Below, piece after piece: positions 1 to 11,719 of a stretch of 64,000 nucleotides of DNA. Source of the DNA: Eulemur rufifrons (Eukaryota; Chordata; Mammalia; Primates; Lemuridae). Each line of letters begins with the position of its first letter. Positions within the stretch are counted from its first letter, which is position 1. The stretch covers positions 103,748,965 through 103,812,964 of the forward strand of contig NC_091001.1 of NCBI RefSeq assembly GCF_041146395.1, read 5' to 3'. Under the pieces are notes generated by a model that had not been told where the DNA came from, did no database searches, and worked only from the letters and a program-made list of their open reading frames with translations. A program made the position numbers and the translations under genes.

Positions 1-1413
1 AAACTCTCTTCAATACTATGAAGGCTGAGAGAAGTGAGGGAGCTTCAGGAGAAAAGATTTAAGCTTGTAGAGGTGAGTGCATGAGGTTTAAGGAAAGAAG
101 CTGTGCCCATAACATAAAACTGCAACGTGAAGCAGCAAGTGCTGATGTAGAAGCTGCAGCAAGTTATGTGGAGGACCTAGCTAGATCATTGATGATGGTG
201 GATACACTAAACAACAGATTTTTTCAATATAGACAAAACAGCCTCTGATTAGAAGATGTGACCCAGGACTTTCATAGCTACAGAGGAGAATGCAAAGCCT
301 GGCTTCAAAGCTTCAAAGTATAGGCTGACTCTCTTGTTGGAGCCTAATATAGCCAATATATTGAAGCCAATGCTCATTGACTATTTTGAAAATCTTAGTG
401 CCCTTCAAAATTATGCTAAATCTACTCTGCCTGTACTCTAGAATGGAAACTACAAAACCTGGATTACAGCACATCTGTTTACAGCAGGGTTTACTGACCA
501 TTTTAAGCTCACGATTGAGAGCTACTGCTCAGAAAGAAGGATTCCTTTCAAAATATTACTGCTCACTGACAATGCACTTGGTCACCCAAAACCTCTGATG
601 GGGCTGTGCAAGGAGATGAATGTTGTTTTCATGCCTATTAACATTCATTCTGCAGCTATGGATCAAGGGGTAATTTCAACTTTCAAGTCTTATTATTGAA
701 GAAATAAATTTCATAAGGCTGGTAGATCTGGGCAAAGTAAGCCGAAAACCTTCTGGGAAGGATTCCATATTCTAGATGCCATGAAGAACATTGGTGATTC
801 ATGGATGGAGGTCAAAATATCACCATAAACAGGAGTTTGGAAGTAGCTGATTCTAATCCTCATGGATAACTTCTAGAAGTTCAAGACTTCAATGGAGGAA
901 GTAACTGCAGATGTGGTGGAAATAGCAAGAGAACTAAAATTAGCATGGAGTCTGAAGTTGTGACTGAATTGCTGCAATCTCATGATGGAGCTGTAACAGA
1001 TGAGGAGTTTCTTCTTAATGGATGAGCAAAGAAAGTGATTTCCTGAGATGAAACCTATTCCTGGTGAAGATGCTGTGAACACTGTTGAAATGACAGTAAA
1101 GGATTTAGAATATTCCATAAACTGAGTTGATAAGGCAGCAGCAGGGTTTAAGGGGATTGACTCCAATTTTGAAAGAAGTTCTATTGTGGATAAAATACTA
1201 TCAAACAGCATTGCATGCTACAGAGAAATCTTTCATGAAAGGAAGAGTCAATCGATGTGGCAAACTTCCTTCTTGTCTTATTTTAAGAAATTGCCACAGC
1301 CACCCCAACCTTCAGCAGCCAAAACCCTGATCAGTCATCAGATGTCAGCATCAAAGCAAGACCCTCCACCAGCAAAAAGTTTACAACTTGCTGAAGGATC
1401 AGATGATCATTAG
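1..1413 (+). pseudogene. Dead Tigger1 transposase (DDE, pogo-like)
   Basis: Fragments of the transposase can be read in several plus frames. Near 559-588 one frame gives [10 protein letters not shown], the conserved block around the second catalytic Asp. The frame is destroyed by substitutions and indels: an in-frame TGA occurs at 697-699, and an extra base near 1016 shifts the frame in the segment that normally encodes a MDEQ motif. The C-terminal end, rich in Pro and Gln, runs to a TAG at 1411-1413. It cannot encode an active enzyme. It is one of many Tigger1 fossils and not a domesticated gene. Confidence 0.85.
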
Positions 1414-1566
1414 CAAAAAAGTATTTTAATTAAGGTATTTATATTGTTTTTTATACATAATGTCATTGTACACTTAACAGACTACAGAAGAGTGTAAACT
1501 TAACTTTTCTATGCACTGGGAAGCTGTGGTCTAAAACCAAACCCTCACAATTTCCAAGGTATCCTG
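1..1566 (+). mobile_element. Tigger1 DNA transposon (pogo/Tc1-mariner), 5' end outside window
   Basis: The stretch follows the Tigger1 consensus through the transposase body, the stop, the A/T-rich 3' region and the terminal inverted repeat. The last bases read ggtatcctg at 1558-1566 and are followed by TA at 1567-1568, the dinucleotide that Tc1/mariner elements duplicate. The subterminal A/T-rich stretch expected between about 1522 and 1525 is missing some 45 bp relative to the remembered consensus. Tigger1 is a primate-lineage fossil. The left end lies upstream of base 1. Confidence 0.93.
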
Positions 1567-1568
1567 TA

Positions 1569-2002
1569 CAGATCTGGAGCTTTAATTTAACAACGGACTT
1601 GTAATTCCATTAGAATTAGTCAGAATCACTTTCCTCCTTACTGCTGATAGAATTGATGGAGTTTTGTATCTTTGCAAGTTAAAATAGGCAAACCAAGGTA
1701 GATAAATTAGTGCTAGCGTTCAAGTCTTTCCCAGAGCCCTGAAGACCACAGAAAGTTGTCTTATATATAAGGTAAATTTTTATATTGACAAAGTTAGAAA
1801 ACAGTTTTACCCTTTATATAAAAGGAATGAACCTTATTCATACTACTTGGAACTTCTTTTTCACTCGAGGAGGAGAGGCTTGGGTACTTCACTGGAGCAG
1901 CAGCCACAGCACAAAGGACTCAAATGGGAAAATCATTTAGACAGGTCTGGCGTCCTGCCCCTAACAGACTGGGGCCCAGCATGCGCTGCACTTGTTGTTC
2001 CA
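1569..2002. other. Unassigned, moderately A/T-rich
   Basis: I see no repeat family, splice signal or convincing reading frame between the Tigger1 end and the GGAA repeat. Confidence 0.5.
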
Positions 2003-2088
2003 GAAGGAAGGAAGGAAGGGAGGGAGAGGGAGGGAGGGCGGGAGGAAGGAAGGAAGAAGGGAGGGAGGGAAGGAAGGAAGGAAGGAAC
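2003..2088. repeat. (GGAA)n/(GGGA)n microsatellite
   Basis: An all-purine tract (one C) of GGAA, GGGA and GGA units. The longest uninterrupted run is five GGAA units at 2068-2087. Open frames across it encode only Gly/Arg/Glu/Lys runs and are artefacts of the repeat. GGAA is the ETS core, so the tract is a potential ETS-factor binding array. Confidence 0.95.
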
Positions 2089-2490
2089 GAACTAAGAAAA
2101 GGCTGAATTTTTAAATAAAATAGTGCAGAAATTAAATGAAAACATATATACTAAAACAAATAAATAAACCACCAACAAAAAACTATTTAGAAACAAGTGT
2201 GCTCATAAAAGAAGTAAATAAACAAAAATGACTAAAATCTTAATGTTTATAAAAATTGATGCTGGAATTTCAAAATTGCCTATAGGATGACAAATGCCAC
2301 ACAGTCTGATTCTCTCAAGACTGTGTTGTAGAAATATCTGAGGTTTAATCTCAGCCTGTGTATAATTTTATTTTATATGAATTTATATTTTAGTTTTATT
2401 TCATTCCATTCCTTTTAAATAAATGTCACATGGTTCTGTAGTTGATATTTGTTGTAAACTAGTGTTATTGTATTTGGTAACTCTCTCTGC
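2089..2490. other. Unassigned A/T-rich DNA
   Basis: A-rich sequence with several AAATAAA-like words but no recognised element. Nothing supports a gene here. Confidence 0.5.
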
Positions 2491-2553
2491 AACACAGACA
2501 CAGACACACACACACACACACAAACACGCGCGCGCGCAAACCCCCCCCCCCCC
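2491..2553. repeat. Compound (CA)n-(CG)n-(C)13 simple repeat
   Basis: A CA run at about 2491-2522 is followed by alternating CG at 2527-2537 and a run of 13 C at 2541-2553. The alternating purine-pyrimidine part can adopt Z-DNA. Five consecutive CpG in otherwise CpG-poor DNA is unusual and suggests recent origin or low methylation. Confidence 0.93.
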
Positions 2554-2599
2554 AAGTTATTTATGCAAGACAGAATGATAGACAAAGGCTGAGTTTGAA

Positions 2600-2715
2600 A
2601 AGTCAAACTGGTCTACATTTGCTTCCTGGCTTTTCCCTTGTCAGTCTCTCTAAAACTAAGTTTCTCATTTACAAAATTGGGAACATAGTATTTGTGTTAT
2701 GAGAAAGTCCTAAGG
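2600..2715 (+). mobile_element. MIR fragment (possible)
   Basis: The segment resembles the MIR core around its 'cagtttcctcatctgtaaa' block (here gtttctcatttacaaaattg), followed by a degenerate continuation. It is short and diverged. Confidence 0.4.
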
Positions 2716-2724
2716 AAATACTTA

Positions 2725-3600
2725 TTAATTCCACAAATATACACAGGTGCATCCCAGGTACCAGGCCCCATGCTAGCAGCTCAGGCACACAGAAGAGCCT
2801 TACCATTTTGGAGTTTACATTCTAGAGAGGAAGAGACAAAGCAAAAAGGCAACAGATAAATATTGCAAATAATTACAGATTGTACTTAATAGTCAGAACA
2901 AAATAAACAAGACGTTTCGATAGAAAATAATAGAAGGGTCTACTTTATTTTAGATAGTGGGGTCGTGAAAACCCTCTCTGAAGAGATGACATGGAAGCTG
3001 GATCCTTAGGTGTGAGATGGCCCCACTAAGGAAAGACAGATTCAGGCAGGGAGAACGGGGACACCAAGGCCCTGGGGCTGGAGAATTCCTGACTAGGGCT
3101 GGGTGCCGAAGAACAGAGAGCAAGGAGAAGCAGCAAGAGGCGAGATAGGGAAGAGGGTCCGAGTCAGCCCAGGCAGAGCCTTGTAGACACAAAAAGAGTA
3201 TGGATTCTATTGTAAGGGCAAAGGAAGGCTGTTGAAAGTAACAAGCCTGGGAATGGCTTTATCTGATCTATATTTTTGAATAATCTGGCTTCTGTCCAGA
3301 GTATGGACAGCAGAGGAGCAAGAATAGTAGTGGGAAGACAAGTTAAGACACAAATTATATCAGATTAGGAAGAGAAGATGAGGACATGAGCTAGGAAGTT
3401 GGCACTGGTGGAGACAGATGCATGCATTTGTCACATACGGTATTTTGGACACAGGATGGGTAGATCTTTAGGATACAGGATGGACAGAACTAGATGAAGG
3501 ATTGAGTATTAGAGGTAAAAGAAAGAGAGAATCCTAAAATGCCCCCCAGTTCTGCTTTCGTGGATAATCTGGCCATTTACTAAGAACACCTGAGGAGGTG
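2725..3600 (-). mobile_element. L2 LINE, 3' region, antisense
   Basis: In the antisense direction it carries the L2 3' end: the 'caggtaccaggccccatgct' counterpart of the terminal GCCTGGCACATAG block, the gagtttacattctagag block at 2810-2827, the ctctctgaagaggtgac block, the 'gccttgtag' block near 3179 and the clinical 'tctgg.ttctgtcc' continuation. About 870 bp of one old L2 copy. It has no coding capacity. Confidence 0.8.
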
Positions 3601-3607
3601 CAGGTGA

Positions 3608-3685
3608 TAGGTGCAAATGAGACAATGCCTACCTTGTAGGAAAAGCACTTAGCGCCGTTCCTGACATGCAGTGTGCTTTCCCCAG
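3608..3685 (+). mobile_element. MIR 3' tail fragment (possible)
   Basis: It reads like the MIR tail, with 'aaatgagacaatgc', then 'aaagcacttag', then a decayed 'gcctggcac' block. It abuts the L2. Confidence 0.4.
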
Positions 3686-4325
3686 TGGCACTCAAAGAAA
3701 ATGCTCCTCTTGTCTTATAATTCAGGCCCATTAGTTTCCCTTGACAACCCATTACAATTTAAATAAAATCCTCCAAAAGCATTTTCATTTTCATGTTTCT
3801 CGGGTTTCATTGTTCACTTTTCAATAACTAAATGTTCAAAACCTATATATTCCTTATTTTAAATCCCATGTTGTAATGAAGGCAAAATTTTTCATTGCTG
3901 TCCCTCTCTTTTCATTTTAAACAAATACTACACGCTACATGCTGCAGTGCTTATTTCCAGCTATTCTTACCTTTCCAAGATGACAGTGAGCTTCTTTAGG
4001 CATCTGCAATAAAAATACTTCCCGGGCCAACAGTTCCTCTAGTCCAGTGACCTGTGACTGGGGAGGTCAGAACTTGAGCAATAAAATCATTAACACGTAC
4101 AGGGAAATCGCCGCAGGCTGGACACTGTGCCTCAAGCACCTTACAGCAAGGGCAGTCTCTAGAGTGGGCAAGTTGTGCATGGCATAGCTCCAAGGGATTT
4201 CATAGTCCTTCCGGATTTATATAGCTATTATACCAATTATCTAGCAGAGGATAATAAAAAATTTTACAGAAGGGGGATCTTTTACTAAATCGTGAAACTG
4301 CTATTGGGCTAGAGGTTGGGCATGC
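3686..4325. other. Unassigned unique sequence
   Basis: No repeat family or gene signal recognised. Confidence 0.5.
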
Positions 4326-4327
4326 AT

Positions 4328-4500
4328 TAGAGACTCATAACCACTCCATCCTTATCACTCCCATTGTGCAGATGAGGAAACTAAGGCTTAGAGTGACAGA
4401 TTGCCCAAAGTCAACCCTAGAAAATGGGAGAATTGGGTTTTGATTCCAGGCCTGTCTCTGCTCAAAACTCATGATCTTAATTTCTATGCCATACAAACTC
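4328..4500 (-). mobile_element. MIR SINE
   Basis: Antisense MIR core is clear: 'gatgaggaaactaaggct' at 4372-4389, then 'ttgcccaaagtca', then the decayed box-B-side region with 'ttccaggcctgtctctgct'. Confidence 0.85.
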
Positions 4501-5957
4501 CCCAAAGACATTTCTGATTCCCTTTTATTCTCTCTCATACTGTGTAAGATATTTCTTGAATATAATTTTAACTGTTTTATACTTTAGAATAATATTAAGT
4601 GTAATTTAATGCCTGACATAAATATGAAGGATTATTAGAGTAGTAGTGGCTACTTCATAATTGATATCTAAGCCTACTTTAGTTGGTACATAACATAATG
4701 ATGGATTAATTTGGCGATTCTCTCTATAAAATAAACAAAAATGTCATCTATCATTAGACTCAAAGAATCACTCTTTTTTTTCAGTTATTAATTTTAGAGA
4801 TTAAACTCTTGCAATAGGCTTTGACCTAAAATAAAGTCATAATCAGGGCACATTTGTCTCCTTCTCTATTATTTTACTTCAGATGTATTTAACATTAAGT
4901 ACTGATCAGACGTTCTGCAAATGATGTTTTGATCAAGCAACACAGCAGTGGAAAAAATAGAATTTTAAAAGAAAACTGAATTCACTTCCCCTTATTCAGC
5001 AGATACGAAGGCCCTTGTGATGAAGGGATATGTACACCGCTATTGCAATTTCAGGAAAAAGGCAAAACATAAAAGTGGGAAGCAATGTAGTGTGGTGGAA
5101 TGATCTGATCACAGGTTTTTGAGGACAACCTATTTCATATTCCACATCCATTGCTGAGCTATTCCCAGTAGAAAAAAATTCACAGTACTAAAGAAATATG
5201 CATATATTTTTATTTCTGATAAAACAATATCCGATAGAGCCCAGCACAGTGAGGGCAGCTGAGGGAGGAGAACTAACAGCCCCGTGTGAGCTAAACTGTC
5301 CTCAGGCAATTCATTTTTCATAAAAGTCATAAATCCAAAATTTCAGAAATACAAAAACTACAGCAAACTTAAGAGAAACTTGCTGTACACGTGTGCCTTG
5401 TAACAACAGCTTTGCTTCTTTGCGCTTGTTTTTCTCTCTTCCCGTAATTTTCTTTTCTACCCAGGGAATTCCTATTCATCTTTTAAGGACCCAGCAAAGA
5501 GATAATCATCATTTCAAACAAAATGAAGACGTAGATAGACAAGAATTGTCCTATAGTCCAGGAACCAGACACTCGAGCTGAAGCAGGTTAAGAGAAAAGT
5601 CTAGAATATGGTCACACAGTAAATAGTGAGATAGATGAGATAGTTCAATGGACTAAGGAAAAATCTTGGGCTGCCTTTGTCAAATAACAAAGTTTCAAAA
5701 AATTGAATTCAAAGACCTAAGTAGCTTTCATTAGTGCTTCCTGAATCCAGCACTATTTCTCCTGCTGAGCAGAGGCAGTGGACTTTATAAGCAGAAAAAG
5801 GCTGAAGAAAATAGAAATAAGGAACAAAAAGCAGACTGGTTAATATCAGGTTACTGCAGGTTACTTTTCTTGTGTGGATTAAAGCAGAGGAGACTTCCAT
5901 ATCATGTCAGCTCAGGTTAACTGGGCCCCTTTTTATTGGTTGCTGAGAATCTCCTAG
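4501..5957. other. Unassigned A/T-rich unique sequence
   Basis: About 1.45 kb without a recognised repeat or gene. A faint antisense MIR-like word ('atggtcacacagtaaatag', near 5608) is too short to call. Confidence 0.5.
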
Positions 5958-6010
5958 GTTTTGTTTTTGTATGGTTTGGTTTTGTTTTGTTTTGTTTTTG
6001 TTTTGTTTTG
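5958..6010. repeat. (TTTTG)n pentanucleotide repeat
   Basis: Imperfect TTTTG units with two interruptions. Confidence 0.93.
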
Positions 6011-7874
6011 AAAACTGGCCTGTTCGGGGATTTGGCCATCATCTCTCTCCTGATTTCTCAGAAGGTCAGATCTGACAGGTAAACAGCTTCTGTTTCAGTT
6101 TGGTGACGTGGAAACTTGACATGAGTGAATTCATTTTGGGTTGGTCTGTTGGGACAGAAACTCAGTCCAAATCAATGGCCTCCCATAAATTTTATTTAAC
6201 ACCTTCAACTCTTTGAAGGACTGCTGGGTGGAAAAAAAAGAAAGAAATATATATGAATAATACTACATATATTAATAGAATACTATATAATATATATACT
6301 AAATATATAGAGTACAGTTTTATATAGAAATATGTAGATGATCTGGGCATCTAAAAGTTCTGACCCTGGCAAAGAGTCATGTTGCATCACTTCTGATGGT
6401 CTTCTAGGGGAAGACCTGTCATCAGTTTTAACTCAGTTTTCTTCTTGGGCTTAGTCCCTAGGCTGTTTGTGGTGCGTGGCATGTAGCAATGGGTGGTTGG
6501 GATTTGAGGATTAATTCTGGTAGGCCTGGGACTAGCTTAGATGGTTTGCTGAGTAAAATTTTTATCTTCATAGTACTTACCCATGATCAGAACAAAAAAA
6601 TGTACTGATTAATACTATTACTTATAAGCATGGGTCCAACGGACAGTTTTTACCAGCTTGTTAGTATTGTTTATTGATAACAGCAAGACGGATGATTTGC
6701 ACCAGGTGTTGGTGAGATCCTCCCCTCAGTGCCCCATCCAGAGACTTTGGGGCTGGTTATGTAGCAGGAATATGCCTGTGTAACCAGTAGGGTATAAGAG
6801 GCTGTAGCCAAGACTAAATTTTGGTCTCCCTTGTTTCAAGGTACTAATTTTATGTTCCTCTAATTTTGTCTCAAAGTCTCTCTCTGAAGAGGACCCATAA
6901 GCCAAGATAGCCACTTTCTAGGGGAGCCCTGACCTGGAAAAGAGGTTCAGGTGGGTTGATCAGGTAAGACACAGAGGATGCAGCACAAGAAAGCTGGTGA
7001 AACAGCAGAAGCAGTTTTGTTGCTGACAGTTACCAAGGAGGAGGCAGCACACCTCACAGGGCCAGCAGGAGGTGGGAGCCGGCCAGGACACTTGCATTCA
7101 GCCAGCAGGTGGGGAGGAAGAGGAAGAGCGAAGGACCTGTGAGCCAAAACCTTTTCGGAGCCCAGGGCGTTACCCAAGCAGGTTCCCCCTGGGAGTTCTA
7201 ACCAGTGGGTTTGAAACAAACAGGCGTGAGTTCCAGGTCACGCTGTGACTGGGAAGTGACCACTGTGGTGCATCTGCATAGTCCATGCAGGGCGTAGGAG
7301 GCAGTGGGCCAGTCAGGAAGGCTGTGCTCCTCTGTCCCACGTGGAGGAGGTCACCAGGAGGCAGCTGTTCAAGGCAGATGTCTGGGTCGGCCACACCGAG
7401 GAACTGGCAGGGAGGAAGAGCTGGAAACCCTTTCAAGGGTGACTAAGCCCCGCTTCTGGTGTGAGAAAGTTAAACTTATATCCAAAATGGATGCCAAGGA
7501 AGCATAAAATTATAAAAATTCCCTATAGTGCTGTGTACACTTGTCGGTGGCTCTCGGTCTGAGAGGAAGCCTGTGTGAAGCGGCCCTGCAGAGCAAGGAC
7601 AATTAGAGCTTGTGCTCAGCCTCCCCAGACCCTTGTCAGAAGGCAGCCTTTGACGGCGAGGCGCGCCCTCACTTTGATGCTGCTGCTCCCTGGCACCCTT
7701 TCCTGTGATAATCTGCACCCTTTCCTGCGACGCCCTCCAGACGCACGCCACTGGGACTTTTCATCCTGTGGATCTTCCCTGGCAATTAGCCTGTCTGACT
7801 CCCACCACTCGTGATGGATGGCACTCTTACCAGATTCATGGGCTCCCGTGAGCCTGCTGAGAGCCGTGCAAAGG
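6011..7874. other. Unassigned; possibly decayed ERV/LTR sequence
   Basis: 1.86 kb with no intact frame. A short A/T-rich patch lies at 6225-6320. Around 6930-7220 the texture resembles an antisense LTR (a 'cagttttgttgctgac' block that would be a poly(A)-signal region on the other strand, then G/C-rich sequence), but I cannot name a family. No gene recognised. Confidence 0.35.
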
Positions 7875-8345
7875 TGTGGTAGGTTGAATAATGGTCCCCA
7901 AAGATACCCATGTCCTAAACCCTGGGACTTGGCCATGTTAGCTTATATGGCAAAAGGGACTTTGCAGATGTGATTAAGTTAACAATTTTGAGATGGGGGA
8001 TTATCCTGGATTCTTTAGGTGGGCCCAGTGTAATCACAAGAGGCCTTTAAAGAGAAGGCAAGGAGAGATCTCACTGCAGAAGAAGAAGAAGGCGTTGCGA
8101 ACGTGGACGCAGAGGGGAAAAGACAACCTGAGGCAAGGAAGGGACAGGCCACGGGATGCAGGCAACTCCTAGAAGCTAGAAAAGCAAGAAAACAAATTCT
8201 TCCCTGGAGCTTCCAAAGGAACTTGCCCTGGGGACAGATTTCAGACTCATTTCAAACTTCTGGCCTCCAACTGTAAGAAAGTAAATTTGTATTGTTTTAA
8301 GCAGCTAAGTTTGTGGTGATTTGTTACAGCAGCTGGAGGAACCTG
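7875..8345 (+). mobile_element. MLT1-type LTR (ERVL-MaLR), near complete
   Basis: It starts at tgtggtaggttgaataatgg and follows the MaLR LTR pattern: 'actttgcagatgtgattaag', 'gattatcctgga', 'gtgggcccagtgtaatcacaag', 'ctagaagct', and the ending 'taagtttgtggtgatttgtt'. Subfamily not fixed. Sense orientation, no internal ERV sequence beside it, so it is probably a solo LTR. Confidence 0.82.
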
Positions 8346-8524
8346 CCCCACGAGGCTAACAGGCAGCCGTGTAGCAGTTGCTTTGTTAGACTCCGGAGCG
8401 TGGTGTTACCGTGGGGTGGCGTGACCTTGTCGGCAGGACTTGGAGCTCTGGAGACCACCATTGAAATTCCTGTGTGTGCTGGCACAGATGCACTGCTGAC
8501 CCAGCAGAAAAAATGGCCAAGGGC

Positions 8525-9155
8525 TGAAACAAGGAACTCAGAAAGACATTTTAATAACCAACAAGCAGAGGAAGAAATATTCTACCTCATGATAATCACC
8601 AAAAAAATGTAATTTAATTACTAGGAAAGTATGATAATATCCCCAATTAACTGGGAAAATTAATATCTGTTACAGCAAGCCTTGGCATGGATGAGGGAAA
8701 ATAAGAATGTTTATACTTTGCCAATGGGAATGTAACTAAGTACAAACAGAGTAGTTTGCTCTGGGAATTTCACGTCTAAGTGTCTAATGTGCAGGTGTAT
8801 TTGTACATGAGCACAAGTGGCATATTTGTACACATTTCATGTAGCTTTGTTATAATTAAAACAAAGGTGGAAAAATCACAACAGTTCCTCAATAAAAGAA
8901 TGTATAAATAAGTTGTGATTAATTTGTACAATAGAAATATTATGGTTACATTTGAAATTGACATTTTAGATTAAATTTATCAACAAGAATAAATTTCAAA
9001 AATGCAATGTTGAGACAGCATGGGTGGTGATGGATTTGTTAATGAATTTGATTGGGGCAATCATTATACAATGTATACACATGTCAGATCATCACACTGT
9101 ACACCTGGAATATATACAATCTTTTTCATCAACTAAATATTTTTTTAAAAAGAAA
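8525..9155 (+). mobile_element. L1M fragment, ORF2 end plus 3' UTR
   Basis: It contains the decayed ORF2 C-terminal region (cf. 'ttcctcaataaaagaatgta', 8884 on) followed by the typical L1 3' UTR block 'aatcattatacaatgtatac' at about 9059-9078 and the 'gtacacctggaatatat' block. Heavily diverged. Confidence 0.78.
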
Positions 9156-9159
9156 AAAT

Positions 9160-10105
9160 AGGTTAAATGAAAAATCAAGCTATAAATTATATGTACTTTA
9201 AGCAAGGCAGAAGCACTATCCATAAAACACTGATAAATTAAATTTAATTAAAATTAAAAATTTCTCATCAAAAGATAGAACTTCAAAGAGTGAAAAGATT
9301 TCACTGACTGGAAGAAGATATTTGTAATGCGTATAACTGACAAAAAAATAGTGTCCAAACTAGATAAATATCCTTACAAGTCAGTAAGTATAACAGCCCA
9401 ACTTGTTAAGGGGCAAAATCTTCTACCAAGCACTTCATAAAAGAGAATATCCAAGTGGCTACTGAGCCCATGAAAAGACACTCAATGTCATTAATCATCA
9501 GGAAAAAGCCAATTAAAACAGTGTGGTGCCACCACATATTCACCAAAATGGTTAAAATTAAAAAGACTGACAAGACCAAGTTTTAGCAAGTATGTAGAGC
9601 AACTAGAACTTTCAGACGTTGTTGGTGAAATAATCAGCTAATGTTTAACATAAACCCCCTCTAGGACTCAGAGATTCCACTGCCAGGTCTGTACCCAAGA
9701 GAATGAGTATGTCTGTAAACACATGCAAGCTATCCATGTGGAAACCACACAAATATCCGTCAGCAGTAGAGTGGATATATAAGTTGTAGATTTTCTTATG
9801 ATGGGATACGGTAAGCTGTAAGAAGTATGAACCACTGCGACTCACAACATGATATAACGTCCAGTAAGAGAAGCCAGACGCAAAGAGTTATGTGCTGAAA
9901 CAAGTTATGTTTCTTGTATGAAGTTAAAAGCAGGCAAAACCTTATATGTTGTGTAAAATATCAGAATAGTTGTTACCTTGAGAAACGGAGTGGTCTGTGA
10001 AGAGGCACGATGGAACCTCCTTCATTAATGTTTCCCACATGCGAAAGGTATTGTGCACTCAAGATTAATGCACTTTAATACATGAAAATTACAATTTAAT
10101 AAAAA
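9160..10105 (+). mobile_element. L1M fragment, ORF2 C-terminal region
   Basis: A second sense L1 in tandem with the previous one. It reads through the ORF2 3' third: 'catgaaaagacactcaatgt', 'caattaaaacagtgtggtgcc', 'ccactgccaggtctgtaccc', and the 'gatgggatacggtaagctg' block, ending in an A-rich tail near 10100. Frames are broken throughout. Confidence 0.8.
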
Positions 10106-10109
10106 AAAC

Positions 10110-10365
10110 TAAAGAATGTACAGAATAAGATACCATTTATGGGAATTTTAAAACTTAAAAACAACACTAAATATAATATATGTAGATGTAAACATGTAAA
10201 ATTACAAAACATATGCATTAACCATTCACATCAACTTCAGGATAATGGTAATTTCTGGGGAGGGAGGGTAAAAAGTTTGGTCCAGGGAGAGAAGACTTTA
10301 ATTTTATTTACTTTAAAGAGAAAAATCTGAAGCATAAATGTCCAAGAGTTAACATTGTGATCATT
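10110..10365 (+). mobile_element. L1ME-like 3' fragment
   Basis: It contains 'agataccatttatgggaatt', then a block like 'gataatggtaatttctgggg' typical of the L1ME/L1MC 3' end, ending in A/T-rich sequence. Confidence 0.55.
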
Positions 10366-10474
10366 CTTTTTTTTTACATTTATTGCACACTTTATTTCTA
10401 TTATTATTATGTTGTAGTATATAATGAAATAATTATACAACTCACCATAGGTTGGGAACCATCGATGTACATTA

Positions 10475-10655
10475 TATTTTCTTTTGGACAGTTTTATTTA
10501 TTGTTTGTACAAATTTATGGACTGCATGTGAAATTTTGTGACATGTATATAATGCGTAGTGATCTAATCAAGAGTATTACGGGTGTCCGTCACCCAAGGA
10601 CAACACATTTTTGCTAAGTGTGGTCACTCTGCTACCAAACGGTGAATTTTTTTTT
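10475..10655 (-). mobile_element. L1 3' UTR fragment, antisense
   Basis: Antisense copy of the L1MA/L1PB-type 3' UTR: 'acaaatttatggactgcatg', 'catgtatataatgcgtagtgat', 'gtccgtcacccaagga'. It faces the preceding sense L1 fragment tail to tail. Confidence 0.7.
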
Positions 10656-11719
10656 TGATCATTCTTGGTAGTGAATATATAAATGGTGGAATGTAATATG
10701 CTCTATTTTAATGTTTTGCAATATTTCAAATATACAAACTTTCATTTTAATGAAAATGATAAGAAATTACTGTCAGTTAAAAGGTGAAGGGCAAACACAT
10801 AACCAGTAGTTCTAATTTGCATCAGGTGGAACTGCACTTCCCTGGTACCCACAGGTGCAGCACCTTCTCCAGAAGGCCTTCCCTCCTCAGGTGCGTTCAG
10901 CCCAGTTTGTTGTCGTCAGATCTCCCTGGAGGGGTCCACTGCCAAAAGACTGTATCAGCAGGACAGAAAGCTGTATCTCCTGTTTTTCAAGTCCATCTCG
11001 GGCTACAAAATCATGCCAAGCATGGGGTGTCTGGGCCTCCAGTTTCATACTAGAAATGCTGAGACTTTGCCAATGAGTTTAGAATTGGAACCTTCCAGCT
11101 CCCGGAATTGGTTGTGCTGGAGAAGCTATTCTGCCACCTCATCCTGCTGTTCTTTTCTGTCCCCGTTCAGCTGAGCAGCATCTTGACCCACCATGTGAGC
11201 AGCGGCTGCCGGGCATCACTGATTACACGGTCACTCAGCAGCCCTGGAAACCTCAGGTCAAGCAACGCTGGCTTCCTTTTTCATCTCTTTCATCCTCCAG
11301 TGCCAACCTGACATAATGGAAAATGATATAGGAACATATTTTTTCCCTATTGTTCCTCACGTTTGCCTTTTAGGACTTAGTCCCTTGAGGGGAAAAACAA
11401 TTGCCCAGAGATGTTTAAAAACATATTGATAATCTTTTGTTGTAAAAATCTTCTTTGAATGCTCCTGTACAAAAAGCCCTTCTGTTCAAAAATAAGAAAG
11501 ATATTTGATAATTAAACCGAGGAAATAACTTCTGCTTTTTGAAACAATTTACTTTCAATGTGATTCAAGTTGCTAGAACAGGAATGGTGGGATAATGAAT
11601 GGAGAAGAGGACACTCAGCATCGGGAGCAAGTTTTTGCCTGCAGCCGCTGAACACGCGTGACAGTGATGTGGTTGTATTAAAAAGCCCCAACAGGTACAC
11701 AGATAAAAGTTTTCTCACT
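10656..11719. other. Unassigned unique sequence
   Basis: About 1 kb. Segment 10800-11320 is more G/C-rich than its surroundings but has no recognised repeat, no long frame and no splice-site arrangement that I trust. Confidence 0.45.

Noticed and set aside
1..1413. Tigger1 transposase as a domesticated gene
   Set aside because: In-frame stops and frameshifts are present and no intact frame exceeds a fragment.
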